A stretch of DNA of 64,000 nucleotides, taken from Numida meleagris (lineage: Eukaryota; Chordata; Aves; Galliformes; Numididae). Positions 24,986-36,900 of the stretch are shown one piece after another. Location of the stretch: NCBI RefSeq assembly GCF_002078875.1, contig NC_034409.1:15911111-15975110 (forward strand), read 5' to 3'. Within the stretch, counting starts at the first letter, position 1. Each line of letters starts with the position of its first letter. A program made the translations under genes and the position numbers. The notes under the pieces were generated by a model that was given only the letters and a program-made list of their open reading frames with translations, made no database searches and was not told the origin of the DNA.

Positions 24986-26724
24986 AGGAGGATGAGTACA
25001 GCACAGTGCTGTACTCACAGTGCTGTACTGTATTTAGTGGTCATAATCAATTAAAATACTACCATTGATATAACTTTTAATTTTCAGTCACAGGATGTGA
25101 TCCCCATGTTGGCCGATGTTAAAATATTTCTGTTAAAGTTCTCATTAAAAATATGTGTTTATACATGTGTTTTGAATATAAAATTTTCAATCACAAAAAG
25201 TAGCTGGAGCAAGATGATCTTTCTTATCCATATCCAGGATATGATGAATACAGTGAAGAAATGCCCACCATTTATTCCAAGCACAACACTGAGGCTATTT
25301 TTAAGGATTATTCAAGTGATCTCAGATACATTCTCAATATACACAGGGAATCAGGGTCCATTCAGATTAGTGTATTTTGCTACTGTACCATTTTTTCGTA
25401 CACAGATAGCTATCATCCTCATAAATGCCTGAAAATAGATTTCTTTAAACCTCTGCATATCCAGTTTCACCAAGCATTTCAACCCTCTGATAAACTTTAT
25501 CCAAGCTGCCTTCCATTCCTATTAGAGGAAGACTGCAGTGTATCCATCTTTGGGGGAAAAAAAAGCAATTTTTATTTTACACTGCACCATAAAATGTCGT
25601 CAGTAAATTTCTTTCGTGTCTGGAAAATATGCTGATTGCACACACAGTGCTAACAACTTTTTGCTCTGTGTCTGAAGGGCTCTGTGCTGCCAGCTGGGAT
25701 CTGCTCCATTTGGGGAGATGATGGGTGGCCAGGCAGAACCCAGTCCCTCCCCAGCCTCTGCCTTACCCCACACCGAGCACCCCCCAGGAGCCCCGAAGTT
25801 TCAGTCACACTGCCGTTACTTAAATAGCAGCCATTTATTTCTCACTTTCCTTGCCAGCTGACGTTTTAAAAAGCAGGAATGAGGAGAGCTGTAGAGTTTT
25901 ATAGCATTAAGTAAATTGAAAGACAGATTGATTTACCTTTCCTACAGTACAATGTTTCAGCCTTTTCAAATCAGAATAAATTTCCCTCTTAAGAACTGTT
26001 TTAAGGAGTCAAGCAGGAGTAGTATAGCATAGCCTTCTTCAGAAAATGTGCTCATTGAAATGATCGTTCTCTTTGTACTGTCTGGCCTATATCATTAATT
26101 TTTTTATGAATAGTAGAAACATATAAATAGAACTCATACCCAAAAGTCTTTGGATTGCCTTCAAAATTATAACGATAGAATATACCAGAAGCTAAAAAGG
26201 CTCAAAACCAAAATGTGTGCACTTCAGCTGTAGAGCACTTCAGCAAAATCTCAAACATCCTCAGGACAAAATTCCTAAACATCCAAAATCACATCCAGAT
26301 TTACTCTTTCAGGAATTTTATTTTTTCCTGCAAAATGACATGTGCTGAGCTTCCATTTTATTTAGAGGAAAGAAGTATTTTTTTTACATGATAGAAAAGA
26401 AAAAGAAAAAAAACCCAAAAAATTACAAAGGACAGCTTCTTCAAAAATGCATTTCTCATCCCAGTTACAGTATGTGATGGGACCTGCGCAGAGCAGGGTG
26501 GCTCAGTGCTATGCCCAGGAGAACACACAGAACCAAACCAAGGCCCTGATGCAGGGAGTGCCCCACGGCAGACACTGCCATCCACCAGTACAGCAACTTG
26601 TGCAGGCTGGGAGGCAGCAGTGGGCACATCCCTGGCAGGAAGGATGCCAGGATATACCTAGATATACCCACTTCCCCTATACCTAGTTTCACAGACCTGT
26701 TAAAGATTTTTGGTTCATTTTCAG
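24986..26724. other. AT-rich single-copy intergenic DNA
   Basis: No exon or clear repeat, apart from the palindrome at its left edge and short TATACCTAG repeats near 26650-26685. The open frame at 25097-25432 has no familiar motif. Confidence 0.55.
24994..25016. repeat. Perfect 23-bp palindrome just after a CR1
   Basis: Two 11-base arms (GAGTACAGCAC and its complement GTGCTGTACTC) flank one central base. A second CACAGTGCTGTACT copy follows at once (25016-25029), so the stretch is both palindromic and directly repeated. Confidence 0.85.
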
Positions 26725-27375
26725 AGAACATGAGTCAGCAATGTGCCCTTGCCACAAAGATGGCTGATGGTATCCTGCTCTGCATCAGGCAGAATTTTGC
26801 CAGCGGGTTGAGGGAGGCCATCCTTCCCCTCCACTCAGCCCTGGTGAGGACATATCTGGAGTGCTGTGCGCATTTCTGGGCTCCCCGGTATAAAGAGACA
26901 TGGAGCTCCTGGAGGAAGTGCAACATAGGGCCACCAAGATGATGAAGGGACTGAAGCATCTCTCCTGTCAGGAGATTCTGAGAGAACCAGGATTGTTCAG
27001 TCTGGAGAAGAAGAAGCTCCAGGGAGACCTTACTGCAGGTTTCAAATACATAAAGGAGTCGTGTAAGAAAGATGGAGAAAGTCTTTTTACACGAGCACGT
27101 AGTGATCGGATGACAGGTAATGGTTCTAAACTGAAAGACATTAGGCTGAGATTAGATATAAGGAAGAAATTCTTCACGATGAGACTGGTGAGGCCATGGC
27201 ACAGGCTGCCCAGAGAAGCTGTGGAAGTCCCATCCTTGGCAGTGTTCAAGGCTAGGTTGGATTGGGCCCTGGACAACTTGATCTGGTGGTGATGTCACTG
27301 CCTATGGCAAGTGGGCGGGAAGAGATGGTCTTTAAATTCCCTTCCAAAACAAACCATTCTGTGATTTTATGATTT
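26725..27375 (+). mobile_element. CR1 LINE with ORF2 C-terminal remnant
   Basis: This ~650-base copy starts at the CATGAGTCAGCAATGTGCCC block. A plus-strand frame reads HRLPREAVEVPSLAVF and LRLDIRKKFFTMRLVRPW near its end, typical of the CR1 ORF2 C-terminus. The tail is ACCATTCTGTGATTTTATGATTTC. The frame is interrupted between the two halves (26598-26942 and 26900-27292 are in different frames), so it is dead. Confidence 0.94.
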
Positions 27376-30300
27376 CTCACAGTATCTCATGGAAAACAGT
27401 ATTGCAAACCTCCCTGAGAAGAGCTGGCACAGGATGAAAGCCTCAAGTGTCTTGGTCACCCCCTCCAGCCAGGGAAAGGGAAGGATGTTTTCCAAACCCG
27501 AATGTTCTCTTTGAAGGATGAGCTGCTTCTCAGCACAGCACCACTGCTTAGGCACATGCATCAGACCAGGCAGCGGAAAGCCCTCCTTGAGAATTTGTCT
27601 GGCTTGAGACTCCAAATAAACGTGCTGCATTCTGTTTGCTCCCAACTTCTATAAATGAAACTGCAGCTATCGCAATCCATGACGTGCGGGTGTCAGGCAG
27701 TGTCTCATCTCCACAGGGGGAACAGGCATGCAAGACAAATTCTTAAGCATTTGTGGAAATTATGTACGTACATCATCCACACACCGGTGGGAGAAACACC
27801 TCACCTTCCTCCTTCCTGCAATCACTCACACTAATGCTTCCTGGGGCTCATACTCACTGTAATTATTATTAAGGCATCACCAAGGAAAGAATTGAGAAGT
27901 GGACACAAACCTTAAAATAAAGACAAATTTGAGATGTAGCAGCATGCACTGCAATTCATTGTCAGTGAACGAAGAAAAAAATATTGCTCATTCTTTTTTT
28001 GCTATAAGTCTGGACAATGCCCCTACATAAATCACTTCTTTTGAGGAGCAGCCTGGAGTAAAAGAGCGGATTGGACAAAATGTGGCTCTGCCCAGTGTTT
28101 TGGTACATCACTGTGTTGTAATCACTTCACAAAGGCTGCTGAAGCCAGTCCTGCAGATTGCCAGATAGCAAAATAGAGATTAGCTCACCATTATTAGTAG
28201 ATAACATTATTTTTCCAAATTAGCTTCTACATGGGTGAACAGAGAATAGCAGGAGGGGAAGAAAGCCATTTTTATAGATGTCATTTTTGGAATATACCTG
28301 CTGACACTTCAATAGAGGCTTGAGGCAGTGCAGGCTTAATTTAAAGAAACAGCAAGTTAAAGTCTCCTTTGAGGCTTGAAGTGGATTTGTTCATTTCATT
28401 AAGCGACAGAGCTTGTGTGACAAGTAAGTGAAGTCTATCTACAGTATCAGCTAATCAGGATTATCGTGGTCCTGGGGAGAAGGCTCAGGTTGAGCTGAAA
28501 GCTATTTTCCCAGTGTTTGTGTCTATGTGCACTTAAAGACATATGTTGGGTAATGGGCAGGACCTTTGAGACAGCCCCGTTTATGACAATAATGAGGACT
28601 GCTTTATTGCTTTGCCACATGTCAGATCCAGTGTAGGAATTACAGTTTTCTCAATCACACTAGTTACCCTCCAGGGCAGAGTATAACCAGAGCCATGGAA
28701 TGCTGCTGTTAAACATACCCCTGGCACATGGCAGATTAGTGCTTAACAGGGACAAAAAGCACGAGGACAGCAGCGGCGGGAGATGCTGTGCTCAAAACAA
28801 GCCCCAGGGGCCTTGGATCCATCAACGTTAGCCGGCACTGCACTCTGCCCGTGCTCTGACGATGATCTCTCAGTAAAGCCAAAGGCAGTTGGCCAAGTAA
28901 GAAAGATTTGTCATTTTGTATGCAAAATCCTTCCTCAGCATGGACAGCCAAGCAGCTGCCCTGCTGCACCACAGAGGTTGCTTGCTGGTGATGCTGAGCT
29001 GGAATGCTGCTGGCAGAGTGCAGTCTGGGCTCTGCAGCTCTGTCCCCATCTCTGTGACTTCCTGATGGCTGTTGGCTTCAGCACTTTGCCCTTCCAGCTC
29101 AGAGCAGCCCTGCTCATTAGCAGTGACAACATTATCTGTCCAGCATTCTTGCATCTCTCTCTTTCTCAGCAACTGTGGCTCTGGAAGGATTGACTCTTGG
29201 AGTTGACGTCAACTCTGCATCAGCTGCTCCGAAATAAGAGCTACTGCCAGGGTGCTTACGCTTCTTTTTCCTCAGTCACTTCCACTAACTCAGTAAAAAA
29301 AGTGAACCACCCACTGATGATGACTTCCTCCAGCAACTTTGCATGCTGACTGGATTTGAAATATATGACGTGTTTGACAAGGGCTGGACCTTACTCCTTG
29401 CTAACAGCTCTGAACTTCCCTGGGCAGCAGTGGGCACAGCATCGGCTCCAAAGTGGTCAGCACCATGCACAGTGATGTGAGCTGCACATCCCATCACACA
29501 GCTGCAACATAACATTCCCATGCACATCTGTTAAAGGAAGACTACTACCAGCACATCTCCTTGACAAAATCCCAGAAACAGGCCTTTTTTGGGGGAAAAT
29601 CATTGTGGAGGTGACCAACTTGCTCCATGGTTTATCCATTCCTTGGACACGTGGCAGTACCAAACACTGAACTTGATAAAAGGATATTTCTGAGGACCAG
29701 CCAAGACTGGTAGCCAGATTTAATCCAAAACTTATGCTAAAGTAAGAGAGAAAACAGAGGTAGGAAATGTTTTTGGGTTTTTTTTGGGGGGGGTCTCCAT
29801 ATCGACAGAAAGGGCACCTCTAAGAAATGGAGAAAATACAATCATGCATTCAAATTAAATGCAGAGGCACACCAACAGCTAATTGCAGGGCTCCTGCATC
29901 CTGGGCAATGTAAATAAAGCATCGACTCTGCCAAACAGAACCTGAAGGTTTTGAAGGGAAATGAGGGTGATTTTAATGAAGACTAAGAAAAAAAAAGAGG
30001 TAACTGAGAATATAGAGTCCTCTTAACTAGCTGTAATTGAGCATACACGATGAATTACAGGTTAATTCATTTCCTGAATTAATGCTTATTATTTTCTAAA
30101 TGTCCATCTGGGTGAATCATGAGGCTTTTCTCTGGTGCCTAATTTTTCTACGGTAAAAATCAGGATGTAAGCAGTGTTGGAAAAAATGCAAACTGCATAT
30201 TAGAAAACTTTACATCAGAGCAGTTTCATCTTAGTTTTCATCGATAGATACACCGTTTCCTCAGCTTGTAAGGTAAGGAAGACAGTAGTGAGCTTTCTTG

Positions 30301-31275
30301 AATTCCAGTCTTGCACTAAATCCAAGGGGCCAAACCCTCACTGGCTTTTCAGAATAGGTTACTTTATTCTATTCTAAGTATATGAACTTTTTAGGAATTC
30401 CTTTTAGGCAGTTTTCAGTTTTAATCTGTGCACAGTTTTGGAATTGATTACTGATGACCATGACACTGGTTCTGATCCATGCAGCATATATATCTGTTAC
30501 AAAGACATTACCATGAGATGTTAGCTGCTGCTAAAAATTCAGTGAAATGTGGGACCCTTGATGGGTGTGGAACAGAAACCAGTCTAGACACTGACAGGAG
30601 GTCTCTTAATCCCAGTATATGGGGAAGGAACATCCCTGACTATCCCAGGGCCTCCAAAGGCATGTATGTGCTGTGTGTGCAGGAGCACTGCAGATATATT
30701 TCTCTGGAGAAAGACAGAGCACACATGCCAGAGAGAGCAAGTAAATCACTTCATGCACTGTGGGAAGGCTTTGGGTTTTACACTGCTGAGTAAGATGTAA
30801 GGCCTGATACAGAACAAAACAGTTATTGAAACGTACTGTCTGAACAGTTGCATCAGGTTTAATAAATGGAAAGTGTACAGAAAGCACAGGGAAATGGGAA
30901 TTTTGCCAAAGTAAATTCACTCAAATATGATGTAAAGAGTTTCTATGGAAAAAAAAAAAAACCCACACAATTCAATATCTTCCATCCATAGAAATGGCTG
31001 AATCTTTATCGCATTTAAATTAGCCAATCCAAGTATAGAGGAATACCAGATTCTGCCAAGATCCAGCCCTGTGATGCATTACTTTAGAAAAACAGTGGAG
31101 TTGCAATATAGTTGCATCCAGCACTACACCAAGAATTATCTGCAGTGTTCTATGCATGATACAAAACAAGGGTGATTCTCATTAACAAGTTTCTTTCAGC
31201 ATTCAGAAGTATCAAAAGAAACATCATGAAAAAGGCAACCAGGTAAATCTCCTGCAGAAGAGGCCTGTACTGGGC
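27376..31275. other. Single-copy intergenic block
   Basis: No CR1 or coding exon seen. It has a T8G8 simple run (29778-29793) and an A-run near 30950. AT-rich conserved-looking segments lie near 28130-28420 and 29990-30160. Confidence 0.55.
29990..30160. promoter_or_regulatory. Candidate conserved non-coding element
   Basis: A dense run of homeodomain-type TAATT/AATTA cores (CTGTAATTGAG, GATGAATTACAGG, TTAATTCATTTCC, GAATTAATGC) sits in otherwise unique DNA. Inference from motif density only. Confidence 0.22.
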
Positions 31276-31525
31276 CATTCAGTGGCCTTAAGTTGCACCA
31301 GGGGAGTGCTCAGGTTGGATACTGGGAAAAATCTCTTCTCAGAAAGAGTGGCAAGGCACTGGCACAGGCTGCCCAGGGAGGTGGTGGAGTCCCTGTCCCC
31401 GGAGGTGTTCAAGAAATGTCTGGATGTGGCACTGAGGGACATGGTCAGTGGACATGGTGGTGATGGGTTGATGGTTGGACTAGATGATCTCAGTAGTCCT
31501 TTCCAACCTTAATGATTCCATGATT
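31276..31525 (+). mobile_element. CR1 LINE, 5'-truncated
   Basis: It starts at GGCCTTAAGTTGCACCAGGG and continues through CTGGCACAGGCTGCCCAGGG and GGTGGTGATGGGTTGATGG. It ends CCAACCTTAATGATTCCATG. It is one of the better preserved copies. Confidence 0.94.
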
Positions 31526-33679
31526 CAGGTGTTCGTCTTCTCAAGTAGAGGTTCTGGTAGTTTGTAAGCAGATATGACTCATGCATGATAGCCATTCAAA
31601 GGGAAATGGCATAGGCAGGTCTGTTTTGTAACGTACCTTGAAGATGCAGCCTCCTTGAATGTCTTCTCATACTTGTCAGATACGGTCCTATGTCAATATT
31701 TCTCCTCTCCAAAAATAAATAAATAAATAAATAATACAACTTACTTTTTGATTCTTAAGAGAATCCTTTTCTTCTTCAAATTCATCCTTACCTCTCACCT
31801 TATCACTCTCAATTTAGTGATTCCTGTCCAGATGCCTTTCACAGCAGTCAGGTGCACCAGAAAGTACCAAGATGGAGATGAAAACCTCCTCTAATTGAAC
31901 CTTCCCTTGAAATTGCATTCATATTGCTTATTTTCTCACAGAAGTCACATGGATAGCCAGGCAGTCCATAGCCAGCTCCCACCATGTAACACATGGCTTA
32001 TTTATTGAACTGCTGAAGAAGATTTCAGTCTTTGGGACTGGCAAGCCTTCCTCTGTGACCTGCTTCAGTCGCATGAAAAAGAGCTTGGGTGAAGGTTACT
32101 GCATTAATACAGATCAGCAGCTCTAAGTGAGCTGGAATTGGCAGACAGTGGTTTTAGATTCTGGCATGTCAATCAGCAGCAGCCGCTCAACAAGATGGAA
32201 ACCAGACTCTGGGAAATGAATATTGAGGAGACTAAAATGTTGCTGGTAAGCACAGAGGTGGGGATATCTTCAAGTAGAAAGAGGTAATAAAGAGATGTCT
32301 TTCAAGAGTTTGGTTCTACCATGCTTTTCATAAAATATATCGTCTATGGTTTCACATATTTTTTTCCTCACATAGTTGTTCATATTTTATTATCTTACTG
32401 TACTGAACAAGAGAAGATGGATATAATGCCAGCCGTGCTCAGAGCACTTCTGTTAGAAATTGGAGAGTCCAGGTGATAGGTACATGAGAGTGATTTTATA
32501 TTTGCTTTGCACAATGGAGTCCAATTCTTGTCTTATGCTTCTGAATAATTTTGTTTTGATTACCATCATTGTTACTATTGTTGCATTAATCGTCATCATT
32601 ATTAATAAGTATATATCATCATAGCAGGCTATTTTCATTTTGACCCTGCCACAAGTCATCCTGAAGTCCACAGAGCATTGGTGTCACTTATTTTTAGCAC
32701 AGTTATGTTCATTTCCAAAATTCAGATCTGAAACTAGCTTGCTTTTTTTTCCATGCAGTTTTTCACACTTCTGTTAAGAAATTGCAATCAGTTGTTCTTA
32801 TCACTTCATGTAAGCATAATTCCTTTTTTTTTTTCAAATAAAATGCATCAGTTATGGATTCCCAGACAGAATTTTCTGCAAAAATATTATAACAAGAAGC
32901 ATCTATATACTCTCTATGCATTATGTTATGCAGAAAGAGCTTCTACCGTGCAGTGACACTGAATGTTCTGAATATCAGCAGACAGCATTCTGCATGTGAC
33001 ATCTGATTGTCATGCTGTCATGAAAAATATCTGGATGGTACTATGAATACATTTATGTGGGGTTTATTTTAGGAGTTAGAATGACAAACCCATGTTCCTG
33101 TTTTACACTGTAAAATGAGCAGTTCTGTGCTCTAAGAAAACAAATGGAGGAAAATATTTTAATATCCTACATAGTTTTTCTTCTGTTTTATAAGCAAAAC
33201 ATGTTTATTTTTCTTTCTGGTTCTGTGGAACCCAGGAAAATCTTTTAACCTTGCAGTTCTTTACAGCTCTGCACATTAAAGCTGTCAGAAACCAGACTAA
33301 TTAAACTGAAAAGCTGCTTGCTTCTCCTTCTGTATGAGGTTAAGAAAAAAAGATACAGTTAGTGAAATTAGGGCACTGAGCGGATTTTAAAACTATGTGC
33401 AGCCTAGAAACATTATGAACATGAAATCTTTGTTGTAAAAATTACAGCTTGCATGCAGGCCTGGACACCATCCTACCAAGGAAGTAACGAGAAATTAGAA
33501 GGAACTTTAAGAAGAATAAAATGCCTAACATAAAGGCTATAGCGAATGATTTATGGAAAGTGTAGCAGCTAAGTATTTTAAGGTGCCCCACACAGTGACC
33601 AAAAATGCTATAAATGTTTACATGTCTTGAACGATATAAACCATGAGGCATTAGGGAGATTGTTCAGAGTGCTTCTAAG
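31526..33679. other. AT-rich single-copy intergenic DNA
   Basis: It holds only the (AAAT)n tract and short T/A runs. No exon or other repeat recognised. Confidence 0.55.
31712..31734. repeat. (AAAT)n microsatellite
   Basis: About five perfect AAAT units. Confidence 0.9.
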
Positions 33680-33960
33680 GAGTATAATTGCATATAAAGG
33701 TAGGAAACTGAGCAAAGGGAGATTCGAGTTGACTATCCAGGCAAAATTTTAACAAGAGGTCTAATAGACTGTGAAATAGCTTCCCAAGAAAAGTGCTAGG
33801 AGTCACATCTCTAAAATGATTTAAAAGCAGACTGGACAGATCACGTGATAACCTAACAGGAAGAGAATACACAAGTGGCTCAGGGTGTGTTTCTGGCTTT
33901 CAGTTTATGTGGTCCCTACAGCTCTGACATCTGTAGCACTCATCAGGTGAGTGAGTATCT
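33680..33960 (+). mobile_element. Very old, eroded CR1-like LINE fragment
   Basis: The order of blocks follows the CR1 3' end: GGGAGATTCGAGTTGACTAT, then ATAGCTTCCCAAGAAAAGTG, then TAAAAGCAGACTGGACAGAT. Each block is diverged and no octamer tail remains. It is likely a copy older than the galliform radiation. Boundaries are uncertain. Confidence 0.5.
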
Positions 33961-36900
33961 CAGTTATATGGGTGAGAGACTTCCTGTCTGGCTTCATTTA
34001 GATGATGGCAAGCCCTTCAAAATCCTTCCCAAAATTCCCCTCAAAATGCCTTAATCCTAAGGCTGCTGCTGGCTCCACTGCCATTATACTGCTATGGAGT
34101 CTGCTCCACTTTATACGAATAGACAAATGCTTAGTGTCTGAAGATGATGACCCTTTTTCACAACTATAGAGCAACTGAGTGGAATATGGGAAATTCTGTG
34201 TGTAAGGGGAGCTTGTGCATCTCACTCAATGCTGAGTAGTGCCAAGGAGCGCAGTGCCTATATCTTTGCCTGCCTGCAGTAGGATCCCAGGTAGGATCTG
34301 GTCCTGCCTGTCTCAACAGTTGCTCTGGTGGCTGATGGATTTCTCCCATCTGTCAGGAACTACACTGTGGCTTCTTGTTCCCTCTTATAACTTCCCCACT
34401 TATTAAAATGACTTATAGGTGGGTACATATACACAAAGCAAAAAATGAATCCTGGGAAATCAGTAAAAACATGTCAATTTGAAGTTTTCTGCAAATTCTC
34501 CTTGTTAACATTTCTTATATGTCACTCCTGCAAATAGTCTGCTACACAGAAGTTTCTTCAGTGGAAACGTGTAGGGAAATATCACATGGAATGAAGATTA
34601 CAGAAACAAAAGCTTGCCATTGTGAATGCTAGATGGATTGGGTTATACATATTTCTTAGATAGCACTTTTACCTCCAAAAGTTCTTTCCATTACATTATA
34701 CAGAACAGAAAGGAAAAGATTTGGAGACAGACCACTTTGGAGTCCTCAGGAATTTAAGAAGTGCATCTGCTGAAACAGTGCTATTGGCAGCAGTACTAGC
34801 AATACAAATAAATCTTTGAAATAAATGGAAGTGATCAGTCTATCATTAAGAGACAAAGTAGGGATACCAGGAGATTCACAGTTTCCCCATATGTTTTACC
34901 ATAGGTTTTGTTTTAATTTCTTACTTCTGTCTAGTTTTGTGCTCTTTGATCTGTAAAAGAGGGATAGAAATACCCATTTACTGTATTGGACTGTCATGAG
35001 TCTGCAGTGATTTCACATTTACTTGAAATGCTCTGGCAATAAGGACCTCAGCAGAGAAGGCTGAATATCTGAAGAGAGGAGCCACCACTGGTTGTTAGTG
35101 TAAGTATGATGCTGGACCTAATAACTCATACTGGGAAGTAAAATTTTCATCCTTGAAAGCAGCAGATACTCCTTGTAAGAAGGGTTCAGGTGACAGAAAT
35201 TTGGTCTGGCTGAATTTACTGACACGCAGCTAAGAAAGAAATTAAGAAAAAAATTATTAAGTAGTTAGTCTTAAAACCTTAGAATAATCATTTTCACACA
35301 GCATAGTTATTTCACAGTAACTCTTTGGATCTAAACATGAGAAAACAGTGAAGTGCCATATTTGAAACACAACAGCCAAATAATGATGGTAGCTTTTGAG
35401 GAAAGCACACGGCATGACTGGTTTTTATTATGAACCTGCAAAAGTGAGGCCTGGTGAGTTTTGTTTAAAAGCAGAAATACAAAACCAATTTTCAATTCAC
35501 TTACAAAAATGAACTGCACTCTCCCTTCAGCCAGCCAGAAAATATGAAAAAATGCTGAGAAATTCTCTACAGCTGATCAATACTTGACTCCACTTGATAA
35601 ATATGCCCAGACATTGGAAATAATTGCCTAAGCTCTACAGTGCTATTATGTGTTTGAAAAACTAGCTATAGAAAATGTAAACTAGTGGGAGAACAAATTA
35701 GGGAGTACGTTATCATTAAGAGCGGTATGCTTACGTAGAAAAAAGTAAAGCACTAAGAGCTTGGCTATACTTCCATGTGCAAAAGTCAGGAGAAATGACT
35801 GTTCAGTGTTATATGCTCTCATTCTACATGTTGACTTACTTTATATAGCAACAACTTAGTAATCTAAATACCCAGTGTTAAAAACCTAGACATATTATAC
35901 ATATATTTATTGCTCAAAACATAAACTTCACAAAAAAAAACACCTCTCCCATTCCTCTCTGACCGTAATCAAAAAACTGCATCAGACAGCCAGTAAGAAA
36001 GCCCAAATGGGTTATCTCCCTCCCATTCACAGTGGAAGCACATAGTAGCGGAGTAAAGAAATAAGCAATAAAGCAATGGATTTCTCTTGAGTGTGACTTG
36101 GAGCAGGGGCTGTGAAGTTGACTGAAACACTCCATGCACTGCAGTGGTGGTTAATGAACAGCTGTTGGTCACAGGAGCTCCCCTCCATACAAGCCACTCA
36201 CCACCTAACCAGGAACGCATGGGGCAGCAGTGAAGGAGCTTCATCAAGTTCAAGATGCCCCATGATCACCTGCTTGGCTACTTTAGATCCATCTGCCATA
36301 ACTGTCCGCTGTTAACTTCTTCCTTAACCTTTGCCCATGTGGAACACCTGACTGACTTGAATGAGCTACCTGTCCCATCCTTCTGCTCTCAGAATAACCA
36401 AGTTGTACTGGCATGGGAGCCAGTCCCAAAGTGTTTAGCATATTCTGCTTCTCCCAGTTCCTTGAGAACTGATCAACAGAGCTCACTCAGAAATGTCTGA
36501 CTGGCACAGAGTGGTGCATTCAGAGATGGGGTGTTCAATTCTAGTGATATGTTGTATCTAAATTTATCATACACCTTTGACCACTTTATCTGCTTCTCAA
36601 ACCCTATCACCTAGGATTTATCTCAACAGTCTCCAAATGGGAACAGCTTCCTGTAGCTAGTATTTCTTCTTTTTCATTTCAGACATGGAGTTTCTCCCAG
36701 AATGACACCTGTGTGAGCTATTGGAAAGGTAAAAATTCGTGCTTCTACAGTGACAAATTTTCTATGTCTAGAAATGTCAGAGCTGTAATGCCCCATATAT
36801 ACTTTATTGGATATGACTAGAAATTGAAATCTTTATGGAAAGGAAACATTTCCAGTCTCCCAAGTCTAGAAAGCTTAGAGATATCCGATCTTTAAAGTAT

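Noticed and set aside
27595..27660. LTR-like AATAAACGTGC poly(A) motif
   Set aside because: A lone hexamer without LTR ends or a second copy; may be chance.
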